Program-made: the position numbers and the translations under genes
Shown here: in pieces, positions 1 through 5,684 of the stretch
Layout of the letters: each line of letters starts with the position of its first letter
Position numbering within the stretch: the stretch's first letter is position 1
The notes under the pieces: generated by a model
Told to the model about the DNA's origin: nothing
Database searches by the model: none
Seen by the model: the letters and a program-made list of their open reading frames with translations, nothing else
NCBI GenBank assembly: GCA_946529195.1
Contig: CAMMZE010000051.1
Coordinates: 1 to 7,194 of the forward strand
Direction: 5' to 3'
Source of the DNA: an uncultured Lachnospiraceae bacterium
Lineage (GTDB): Bacteria; Bacillota_A; Clostridia; Lachnospirales; Lachnospiraceae
DNA: 7,194 nt

Positions 1-286
1 TTCTGTCAGGTCTTACCTCGATCGGCACCTGATAGGTGGCGCCGCCGATACGTCTGGCCTTAACCTCGAGGGCAGGCATGATATTGTTCATAGCCTCCTC
101 GAATACCTCAAGAGCATCTCTGCCGGTCTTTGCCGCAACAGTATCAAATGCTCCGTATACGATTTTCTGAGCTACGCCCTTTTTGCCGTCCAGCATGATG
201 TTGTTGATCAGTTTGGTCACAACCTTGCTATTGTAGATGGGATCGGCTAAAACGTCTCTCTTCTGAATATGACCTCTTCTTGGCAC
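1..286 (-). CDS. rpsG: 30S ribosomal protein S7, N-terminal part (cut by window edge)
   Basis: S7 is a primary assembly protein of the 30S head. It binds the 3' domain of 16S rRNA and lies near the E site. Only the first 95 codons are in the window, against about 156 residues for the full protein. The translation begins [17 protein letters not shown] after the initiator and continues with [20 protein letters not shown]-like and [11 protein letters not shown] segments, which are classic S7 signatures. The start codon is GTG at 284-286, chosen because a strong AAGGAGGG ribosome binding site (294-301) lies 7 bases upstream and no ATG fits the conserved N-terminus. It follows rpsL on the same strand after a 133-bp spacer, the usual str-operon order, so co-transcription from the rpsL promoter is likely. 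fusA and tuf would be expected beyond the window edge. Confidence 0.97.
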   Translation of the reverse strand, partial: MPRRGHIQKRDVLADPIYNSKVVTKLINNIMLDGKKGVAQKIVYGAFDTVAAKTGRDALEVFEEAMNNIMPALEVKARRIGGATYQVPIEVRPDR

Positions 287-419
287 GTTACTTCCCTCCT
301 TACAGAATCATACAATTCCGGGTACTCACGTAGTCATCACTATGTGTCCGCGCACGAATATATAGCTGGATAATGAATGCTACATTCGACGCAAATAGTA
401 AACTTTTGTGATCTCCCGA
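287..419 (-). other. rpsL-rpsG intergenic spacer with possible hairpin
   Basis: This 133-bp gap is long for adjacent ribosomal protein genes. On the minus strand it contains CACATAGT-GATG-ACTACGTG (327-346), an 8-position stem with one A-C mismatch, and a smaller GAATG/CATTC stem (375-387). No convincing promoter or terminator was found. Confidence 0.35.
294..301 (-). promoter_or_regulatory. Ribosome binding site of rpsG
   Basis: Reading the minus strand, AAGGAGGG sits 7 bases upstream of a GTG codon. It decides the GTG start of rpsG. Confidence 0.85.
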
Positions 420-842
420 TTACTTCTTAGCATCCTTAGGCCTCTTCGCGCCATACTTGGAGCGGGCCTGTCTTCTCTTAGCTACGCCAGCAGTATCCAG
501 TGTACCTCTGATGATGTGGTATCTGGTACCGGGCAGGTCCTTAACACGACCGCCTCTGATGAGGACTACGCTATGCTCCTGAAGGTTGTGGCCTTCACCG
601 GGGATATAGCTTGTAACCTCAATACCGTTGGAAAGACGTACTCTGGCAATCTTTCTAAGAGCGGAGTTAGGTTTCTTAGGAGTCGCTGTCTTAACAGCTG
701 TGCAGACGCCTCTCTTCTGAGGGGAAGAAATGTCAAGGCTCTTTTTGTGAAGAGAGTTAAAGCTCTTCTGCAGTGCGGGAGCGGTTGACTTCTTAACAGC
801 AGTCTGTCTTCCTTTTCTTACTAACTGGTTAAATGTGGGCAT
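420..842 (-). CDS. rpsL: 30S ribosomal protein S12
   Basis: S12 lies at the decoding centre of the 30S subunit, contributes to translational accuracy and is the classical streptomycin-resistance target. The 140-residue product starts [12 protein letters not shown] and carries the Firmicutes-type insertion at about residues 25-40. It then has QKRGVCT (42-48), [11 protein letters not shown] (54-64), [22 protein letters not shown] (84-105, with substitutions typical of the family) and a basic C-terminus ending KRPKDAKK. The two lysines linked to streptomycin sensitivity are wild type (K56 and K101 in Bacillus numbering). D102, the residue methylthiolated by RimO in other bacteria, is present. 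The start is supported by a near-perfect AGGAGGTGA site 5 bases upstream. The gene has its own consensus promoter at 923-951 and is followed by rpsG. Confidence 0.98.
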   Translation of the reverse strand: MPTFNQLVRKGRQTAVKKSTAPALQKSFNSLHKKSLDISSPQKRGVCTAVKTATPKKPNSALRKIARVRLSNGIEVTSYIPGEGHNLQEHSVVLIRGGRVKDLPGTRYHIIRGTLDTAGVAKRRQARSKYGAKRPKDAKK

Positions 843-847
843 TCATT

Positions 848-856
848 TCACCTCCT
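848..856 (-). promoter_or_regulatory. Ribosome binding site of rpsL
   Basis: AGGAGGTGA on the minus strand is complementary to the 16S rRNA 3' end and lies 5 bases before the rpsL ATG. This suits a highly expressed ribosomal protein gene. Confidence 0.9.
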
Positions 857-897
857 GAATAAAAAATTTGTCTGTTCTGTGCATGCACACAAAACAA

Positions 898-912
898 GCG
901 CATAAAATGCGC
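898..912 (-). other. Small hairpin in the rpsL 5' leader
   Basis: GCGCAT-TTT-ATGCGC is a perfect 6-bp stem with a 3-nt loop, a few bases after the predicted transcription start. A 12-bp perfect palindrome (TGTGCATGCACA, 878-889) follows. They may stabilise the mRNA 5' end or be a protein site. No function is assigned. Confidence 0.5.
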
Positions 913-922
913 GTGCCAGATT

Positions 923-951
923 ATTATAACAAGAGGCAGGGGCCTTGTCAA
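923..951 (-). promoter_or_regulatory. Consensus sigma-A promoter of the rpsL operon
   Basis: On the minus strand there is a perfect -35 TTGACA (946-951) and a perfect -10 TATAAT (923-928), separated by exactly 17 bases. Transcription should start near 916, giving a leader of about 73 nt before rpsL. The spacer between the two hexamers also forms the 3' arm of a hairpin downstream of the patatin gene, so promoter and terminator are nested. Confidence 0.93.
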
Positions 952-973
952 TCAGAAAAGGAGCCCCCGCCTC
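933..973 (-). terminator. Terminator-like hairpin after the patatin gene, overlapping the rpsL promoter
   Basis: On the minus strand, 19 bases past the patatin stop, GAGGCGGGGGC (963-973) pairs with GCCCCTGCCTC (933-943) in an 11-bp GC-rich stem with one G-U pair. The 3' arm is followed by TTGTTATAATAAT. The U-tract is interrupted because it doubles as the rpsL -10 region, so termination efficiency is uncertain. On the plus strand the hairpin is followed by A-rich sequence and should not terminate. Confidence 0.6.
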
Positions 974-991
974 AAAAATAATTGTATGAAA

Positions 992-1945
992 TCAAATACC
1001 CAGATAAGTCCTGAGCTTTTTGCCTGCATGTTTGGCGTCATGCAGACCCAGTCTGTAGAGCGTGCCGATCTTCTCCACATCTGTCTCTGCCCTGTGATGA
1101 GTGATCACGCGGCTGGGGGCGATCACAAAGATTCTGCCCTCTGCATCCAGCTGGTCCAGTTCATCACATTCCTCATTGAACCGTTCCGCGGACCAGGCAA
1201 AAGTTTCGGCAAGTTCCGGGAAGGCATGGTACCTTCTGCGGACCATCTGTTTCTCTGCCTGGGTAAATACCCTCTGCCGGTAAGTCCTCTCCTTGGTCCG
1301 GACCACGATGATCTTGTCAAAGCCTTCATCCAGGGCCCACTGATAAGGAATATTGAGGCTGCAGCAGCCGTCCAGATACTTGCCGCCGTCGATCTCTACC
1401 ATTGCTGAAAGGACGGGGATTGTCGCTGACGCCCGGATCCCCTCGAAAATGTTTTTGCATTTTCCTTTCTCAAAGAAAGCCGGCTGTCCGGTATTGCAGT
1501 CCGTCGCTACCGCCAGGAATCTTCTCTCCGGCTTGTAAAATCTCTCCGCATCAAAGGGCTCGTCGTAATGAGAGTCATCAAATAAATAAGGAAGAGAAAA
1601 GAAACTGTGATCATAGAACTCGGCCCCGGCGCCAATATAGCGCTGGTTAAACCGGTTGCTCAAGTTGAACTTTGCCTCTCTCCCGATCTGTCCGGATACG
1701 TAGCCCATGCCGAACATGGCGCCTGCCGAAACACCGATGGTGGTCTGCATATTGATCCCCATCAGCATCAGTCCGTCCAGGACGCCTGCTGTATAGAGTC
1801 CCAGCAGGGCTCCGCCCTCTAAAACAATGCAGCCCTGGGTGATCTCTTCGCCGGCTCTGCCGCCGGGAACCTTGTCGATTTTGGAATATACCCTGTGCTT
1901 TAACAGTTTCTTCTGGATTTTCTTTTCTTTGTTTTCCTTGCTCAC
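992..1945 (-). CDS. Patatin-like phospholipase (YjjU-type), possibly with altered active site
   Basis: This is a predicted cytoplasmic serine acyl-hydrolase of the patatin family, which uses a Ser-Asp dyad on lipid esters. The 317 residues begin with a lysine-rich stretch (1-25) and no signal peptide. A patatin domain follows: glycine-rich oxyanion segment EGGALLG (43-49), nucleophile motif GVSAG with S73, and the Asp motif YLDGCCSLNIP with D192. The C-terminal part (about 255-310, including GRIFVIAPS) resembles the extra domain of YjjU-type patatins. Two departures stand out: the usual Arg of the oxyanion GGxxRG motif is L48, and the residue after D192-G193 is Cys instead of Gly or Ala. The start is GTG at 1943-1945, overlapping the upstream stop as GTGA, so translation is probably coupled to the PurF-like gene. 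The natural substrate cannot be told. Confidence 0.9.
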   Translation of the reverse strand: MSKENKEKKIQKKLLKHRVYSKIDKVPGGRAGEEITQGCIVLEGGALLGLYTAGVLDGLMLMGINMQTTIGVSAGAMFGMGYVSGQIGREAKFNLSNRFNQRYIGAGAEFYDHSFFSLPYLFDDSHYDEPFDAERFYKPERRFLAVATDCNTGQPAFFEKGKCKNIFEGIRASATIPVLSAMVEIDGGKYLDGCCSLNIPYQWALDEGFDKIIVVRTKERTYRQRVFTQAEKQMVRRRYHAFPELAETFAWSAERFNEECDELDQLDAEGRIFVIAPSRVITHHRAETDVEKIGTLYRLGLHDAKHAGKKLRTYLGI

Positions 1946-3348
1946 TCTTTACCGCTCCAGCAATAGGTACAAAGTTTGCACGGCTCGATGCCGATCGCCT
2001 CCTCCAGGTCATCCAGACGCTGGAAGGCCAGTGTTGTAAAGTTCAGTCTCTTTCTGATTTCCTCGACCATACGTGCATACTCAGAGCTGTCCGGATCCGC
2101 ATAGCGCAGCAGGGTCTCATTGGAAACATTTTCGCCTTCCCACTCACGGATGATTCTTCGTGTGATCATATCATAATCAGAACTGGATCTGGAGAAATTG
2201 ATATATTTGCATCCAAAGAGCAAAGGCGGGCAGGCCGGACGGATATGCACTTCTTTTGCTCCCTTGTCATACAGGAACTGGGTGGTATTGCCCAGCTGGG
2301 TACCGCGCACAATCGAATCATCGATCAGGAGCAGACTCTTGTCACGGATCAGAGACTCTACCGCAACCAGCTTCATGTGCGCGATCAGGTCACGCTGATC
2401 CTGTCTGGTCGGCATAAAGGAGCGGGGCCAGGTCGGTGTATATTTAATGAAAGGACGCGCATAGCGGATACCGGATTCATTGGCATAACCGATGGCATGT
2501 GCGATACCGGAATCCGGAACACCTGCTACAAAATCAGGGGTTACATTGTCCCGTTTTGCCAGCATCTTTCCGCAGCGGTTGCGCATATGTTCTACGCCCA
2601 TGCCCTCGTAAGTCGCAGGCGGATAGCCGTAATATACCCAGAGGAAGGAACAGATCCGCATCTCTTTTCTGGCAGGAGACTTGACCTCCATGCCGTCCGG
2701 TGTGATCAAAACAATCTCACCCGGTCCCAGTTCATAATGATCCTCGTATCCGAGATTGTAATATGCAAAGTTCTCAAAGGAAACACAATAGCCGTCCTCT
2801 CTTTTGCCGATCTGGGCGGGAGTTCTGCCGTAGCGGTCGCGGGAAACATAGATTCCTTCCTTTGTCAGCAGAAGAATGGTCATGGATCCTTCGATCTTCT
2901 CCTGTGCGTAAAGAAGACCCTGTGTGATAGAATCCGCCTGGTTGATGATAGCGGCTGTCAGCTCCGTGGCATTGATTCTGCCCCGGCTCATCTCCATGAA
3001 CTGCAGGTGCCAGTTCTGGTATGCTTCCTCAATCAGCTGATCTTTATTATTAATCTTGCCGACCGTCGCGATCGCGTAGCTGCCCAGGCGGGAATGAATC
3101 AGCAGCGGCTGGGGCTCCATATCGGAGATGACTCCGATTCCCAAATGTCCCTGCAATTCATCCAGATCGCCTTCCAGCTTGGAACGGAACGGCGTGTGCT
3201 CAATATTGTGAATGGCACGGTGAAATCCATCTTCCCCGTAAAAGGCCATACCGCCGCGCTTCGTCCCCAGATGGGAATGATAATCCGTGCCGAAAAATAC
3301 ATCATTTGTACAAATGTTTTTGGATACAGCTCCAAAAAAACCACCCAT
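1942..3348 (-). CDS. PurF-like amidophosphoribosyltransferase family protein with degenerate glutaminase site
   Basis: PurF proteins transfer glutamine-derived ammonia to PRPP, the first step of purine synthesis. The 468-residue product has the two-domain layout: an Ntn-type glutaminase fold (about 1-225) and a phosphoribosyltransferase domain (about 230-440). The PRPP loop LLIDDSIVRGT (340-350), the flexible-loop-like PRSFMPT (308-314) and four cysteines matching the [4Fe-4S] ligands of Bacillus PurF (C233, C380, C460, C463) are kept. In contrast, the catalytic N-terminal Cys is replaced by Gly2 (MGGFFG instead of MCGxxG). By my alignment to E. coli PurF, the glutamine-site residues R73, N101 and D127 correspond to S75, V96 and A127. 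It may use free ammonia or have another PRPP-dependent role, so no purF symbol is given. The ATG has an AGAGGAGC site upstream. It ends shortly after the last cysteine pair and overlaps the patatin gene by 4 bases. Confidence 0.88.
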   Translation of the reverse strand: MGGFFGAVSKNICTNDVFFGTDYHSHLGTKRGGMAFYGEDGFHRAIHNIEHTPFRSKLEGDLDELQGHLGIGVISDMEPQPLLIHSRLGSYAIATVGKINNKDQLIEEAYQNWHLQFMEMSRGRINATELTAAIINQADSITQGLLYAQEKIEGSMTILLLTKEGIYVSRDRYGRTPAQIGKREDGYCVSFENFAYYNLGYEDHYELGPGEIVLITPDGMEVKSPARKEMRICSFLWVYYGYPPATYEGMGVEHMRNRCGKMLAKRDNVTPDFVAGVPDSGIAHAIGYANESGIRYARPFIKYTPTWPRSFMPTRQDQRDLIAHMKLVAVESLIRDKSLLLIDDSIVRGTQLGNTTQFLYDKGAKEVHIRPACPPLLFGCKYINFSRSSSDYDMITRRIIREWEGENVSNETLLRYADPDSSEYARMVEEIRKRLNFTTLAFQRLDDLEEAIGIEPCKLCTYCWSGKE

Positions 3349-3354
3349 GATTCT

Positions 3355-3362
3355 GCTCCTCT
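3355..3362 (-). promoter_or_regulatory. Ribosome binding site of the PurF-like gene
   Basis: AGAGGAGC on the minus strand ends 6 bases before the ATG at 3346-3348. It supports this start, which makes Gly2 the residue in the position of the PurF catalytic Cys. Confidence 0.75.
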
Positions 3363-3472
3363 CTGCAAATCTTCCTTACTGTTCTGCTGCAAAATTGCTA
3401 TTTACAGATCTTATTTCTATATTTTATCAAATGATTTTCTCCTCTTCTACCAGGAATCAGAAGAATGGCTGT

Positions 3473-3494
3473 AAAAAAAATCCCTGCTCAGGGA
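3473..3494 (-). terminator. Intrinsic terminator in the presumed leader of the PurF-like gene
   Basis: Reading the minus strand, TCCCT-GAGC-AGGGA (3481-3494) forms a short stem with a 4-nt loop, immediately followed by eight T (3473-3480). It lies about 125 bp upstream of the PurF-like start and points toward it. The only gene behind it is divergent, so it is not an obvious end-of-gene terminator. It could be an attenuator of the PurF-like/patatin operon or the end of a short leader or small RNA. Confidence 0.6.
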
Positions 3495-3550
3495 CATCTT
3501 TTTGTCTATCATTGATAATCTTCTGGTCCAGATCCAGTCTTTTCTACATT

Positions 3551-3556
3551 TTTATA
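3551..3556 (-). promoter_or_regulatory. Weak candidate -10 for the PurF-like operon
   Basis: TATAAA on the minus strand, with no good TTGACA box upstream (best about 3 of 6). If used, the leader would be roughly 195 nt and would include the terminator at 3473-3494. Another promoter downstream of that terminator cannot be excluded. Confidence 0.25.
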
Positions 3557-3564
3557 CTATTCTG

Positions 3565-3573
3565 TGCTATGAT
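3565..3573 (+). promoter_or_regulatory. Candidate extended -10 promoter for the acyltransferase-like operon
   Basis: TGCTATGAT is an extended -10 element (TG-N-TATGAT). A poor -35 candidate, TCTACA, lies 19 bases upstream. Transcription would start near 3580, giving a leader of about 30 nt before the ATG at 3611. Confidence 0.4.
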
Positions 3574-3597
3574 ATCAGAAATATCTAAAATCACTAT

Positions 3598-3604
3598 GAG
3601 GAGG
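3598..3604 (+). promoter_or_regulatory. Ribosome binding site of the acyltransferase-like gene
   Basis: GAGGAGG, 6 bases before the ATG at 3611. It decides the start and argues against the much longer in-frame reading from 3287. Confidence 0.8.
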
Positions 3605-3610
3605 CCGCAC

Positions 3611-4999
3611 ATGCAGAAAAAGCAAAAGAACTGGTACAAACTGGATAATGCGGCGAAGATCATTCCTGCGACTGTCGGAGGCCCGGACACCCGTGTCTTC
3701 CGTCTGGTCTGTGAATTAAAAGAAGACGTTGACCCGGCCATTCTGCAGACTGCGCTGAATGAGACGGTCAAAGAGTTTCCACATATGAACTGCTGCCTCA
3801 GAAGCGGCATATTCTGGTATTATCTGGACGAATCCAGAGAGGCACCCGTTGTCACAGAAGATAATCTGCCTGCCCTGTCAGCCCTTTATAAGCCGGGAAA
3901 AAAGAATCTTCTCTACCGGGTGACCTATTTTCACAGGCGGATCAATATCGAGATGTTCCATGTCATTGCTGACGGGACCGGCGCCTATACCTTTATTGAG
4001 ACCCTGATCACCAATTATTTTATAGAGAAGTACCAGCTGGACCGCAGCCTTTTCCAGTCTCAGACCAGTTCGATCGGTGAGAAGTCCGAAGATGCCTTCT
4101 CCCGCTATTATACGAAAAAGAAGTCTCCGTCCAGCCAGAGTGCAGGCTCTCTGCTCAAAGATCCGGACATAAAGGAGCTGGAGTCCAAGGGACTTTTCAA
4201 ATGGATCAAAGTTCTTCTGACCGGCAAAGCCTACAAGCTGACCGGGCAGATGGATGACAATATGGAAGAACACCTGCTGGAAGGAATCGTTTCTGCACAG
4301 AAGATGCTGGAGATTGCCAGAAGCTATCATACCACGATCGGCATTTTTGCCGCTTCCGTCTACGTGGAGGCTATCGTCAGGACCATGCGCCAGAGCGATA
4401 AAAAAAGGCCTGTCGTGATCAGCGTTCCGGTCAATCTGCGCAACTATTTTCCTTCCGCGACCACACGCAATTTCTTCGGCGTGATCAAGGTCTCCTACGA
4501 TGCCATGAAATATGACGGCAGTCTGGAGTCCATCATTCCGGAGGTGGCCGCCAGTTTCGCGGACCAGCTGACGGAGGAGAAAATCGCAAAGACCATGAAT
4601 TCCTACGCAGCCCTGGAGCACAATCTTATGCTCAAGGCGGTCCCGCTTTCCATCAAAAATGCTTTTATCCGGCTCTTTAACATGAGTCTCAAGCGGGGCG
4701 TGACAGCTTCCCTCTCCAATGTCGGAAAGCTCCACATCCATCCGCAGCTGGCACCTTATATTGATAAATTCACCAGCTTCATGTCCGGCCCCAATGTCTT
4801 CACCTGCATCAGCACCTTTGACGACTATATGGCCATCGGCATCGTGAGCTGCTTTACCAATCATGACATTGCCCTGCACTTTTTCCGCAGGCTGACCAGC
4901 ATGGGAGTTTCTGTCGAACTCTCTACCAATGATTACAATCGTGCAGCGGAATATGCTGCCGTGAAAAAGAAAGGCAAAAAACATGCAAAGCTGTCCTAA
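3611..4999 (+). CDS. Condensation / alcohol-acetyltransferase-like protein (HxxxD acyltransferase fold)
   Basis: A predicted cytoplasmic protein of 462 residues with no signal peptide or membrane helix. H117-V-I-A-D121-G matches the HxxxDG catalytic motif of the superfamily that includes chloramphenicol acetyltransferase, BAHD enzymes, fungal alcohol acetyltransferases and NRPS condensation domains. In these the His activates an alcohol or amine for acyl transfer from CoA or a carrier protein. The C-terminal half has PVNLRNYFPSATTRNFFG (273-290) and SLSNVGKL (367-374), like the second-half motifs of alcohol-acetyltransferase-like members. The length fits a single two-lobed domain, and there is no carrier domain. 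The ATG at 3611 is chosen because GAGGAGG lies 6-7 bases upstream. An in-frame ATG at 3287 would run through the promoter region and into the divergent gene. It overlaps the next gene by 17 bases. Acceptor and donor are unknown. Confidence 0.82.
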   Translation: MQKKQKNWYKLDNAAKIIPATVGGPDTRVFRLVCELKEDVDPAILQTALNETVKEFPHMNCCLRSGIFWYYLDESREAPVVTEDNLPALSALYKPGKKNLLYRVTYFHRRINIEMFHVIADGTGAYTFIETLITNYFIEKYQLDRSLFQSQTSSIGEKSEDAFSRYYTKKKSPSSQSAGSLLKDPDIKELESKGLFKWIKVLLTGKAYKLTGQMDDNMEEHLLEGIVSAQKMLEIARSYHTTIGIFAASVYVEAIVRTMRQSDKKRPVVISVPVNLRNYFPSATTRNFFGVIKVSYDAMKYDGSLESIIPEVAASFADQLTEEKIAKTMNSYAALEHNLMLKAVPLSIKNAFIRLFNMSLKRGVTASLSNVGKLHIHPQLAPYIDKFTSFMSGPNVFTCISTFDDYMAIGIVSCFTNHDIALHFFRRLTSMGVSVELSTNDYNRAAEYAAVKKKGKKHAKLS

Positions 5000-5642
5000 A
5001 TGTCAGATCAATATCCGGGGCGATAAGGAATGCTGTCCCCTGTGCGGTTCTATGCTCACCGGCAGCCAGAGCCCTCCGGCCTTTCCCGTCCTGGAACGAA
5101 AAAAACTGACCCGGCTGACCTTAAGCCGAATCATGCTTTTTCTCTGTATCATCTTTGAAGTCGTCCTGACTGCTGTCATGCTCCTGAGCGGGAAACGCTT
5201 TGTCTGGGCTCCGCTGGCCATGCTGGCTGCTGTCGTCGCCTATCTGGATGTACGCCTGATCCTCTTTTACCGGGACAACTATATCAGAGTGATCACCTCC
5301 CAGGTCTATCTGGGCATGATCGTCTGCCTGGTTGTTGATAAAGCCACCCACTGGCACGGCTGGTCTGTAGCCTATGTCCTTCCTGCCTGCTTTTTTGGCC
5401 TGGTCATTCTCACTTTTATCCTGGGCGTCATCCTTCATATGGATCTGGAAGATTATATTGTCTATTTTCTCGTCACCATCTTCCTCTGCCTTCTGCAGAT
5501 CATTCCTCTGCTTCGGGGCGTCAATCCACACCCGGTTCTTGCCGGCATCAGTATCGCAGCTGCCATCATCTTCGCGGCCGGTCTGTTCCTCTTCCGCGGA
5601 CGGGAAACCCGAAGCGGGGCCAGAAAATATTTTAATACCTGA
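4983..5642 (+). CDS. Zinc-ribbon membrane protein, DUF6320-like
   Basis: The 219-residue product begins with a small zinc-ribbon-like knuckle pair, C4-P-K-C7 and C18-P-L-C21-G. About 25 residues of linker follow, then six predicted membrane helices (about 49-69, 73-95, 103-119, 128-151, 156-177 and 183-204) and a short basic tail. This layout matches what I recall of DUF6320 proteins in Firmicutes, a family without a known function; the family name is from memory. The ATG lies inside the end of the acyltransferase-like gene (17-base overlap, different frame), with a modest AAAGG site 8 bases upstream. The overlap implies translational coupling, so the two products probably act together. No enzyme motif is visible in the membrane part. 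The cysteine knuckles should be cytoplasmic if the lysine/arginine-rich linker (39-49) stays inside. Confidence 0.85.
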   Translation: MQSCPKCQINIRGDKECCPLCGSMLTGSQSPPAFPVLERKKLTRLTLSRIMLFLCIIFEVVLTAVMLLSGKRFVWAPLAMLAAVVAYLDVRLILFYRDNYIRVITSQVYLGMIVCLVVDKATHWHGWSVAYVLPACFFGLVILTFILGVILHMDLEDYIVYFLVTIFLCLLQIIPLLRGVNPHPVLAGISIAAAIIFAAGLFLFRGRETRSGARKYFNT

Positions 5643-5684
5643 TAGCATTTGACTTGATATCATATAAGGAAAGAAGTACTCAAC

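Noticed and set aside
408..788. Open frame of 126 codons on plus over rpsL
   Set aside because: It is antisense to the unmistakable S12 gene and its translation has no family features.
2245..3474. Open frame of 409 codons on plus, antisense to the PurF-like gene
   Set aside because: It is a mirror of a clear protein family on the other strand, has no recognisable domain and no good ribosome binding site, and runs through the divergent intergenic region.
3481..3505. Same hairpin read as a plus-strand terminator
   Set aside because: On plus the stem is followed by CATCTTTTTG, with the T run displaced and short. The eight-T tract lies on the minus side, so that orientation is far better.
3287..3610. 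N-terminal extension of the acyltransferase-like gene to an ATG at 3287
   Set aside because: It would overlap the divergent PurF-like gene and cross the promoter and terminator region, and the added residues look like translated non-coding DNA. The ATG at 3611 has a strong GAGGAGG site.
3878..4984. Open frame of 368 codons on minus, antisense to the acyltransferase-like gene
   Set aside because: The plus-strand gene has family motifs and a strong ribosome binding site. The antisense translation is rich in Gly, His and Asp with no family resemblance.
5121..5663. Open frame of 180 codons on minus over the DUF6320-like gene
   Set aside because: The highly charged translation is the typical antisense of a hydrophobic membrane protein gene.
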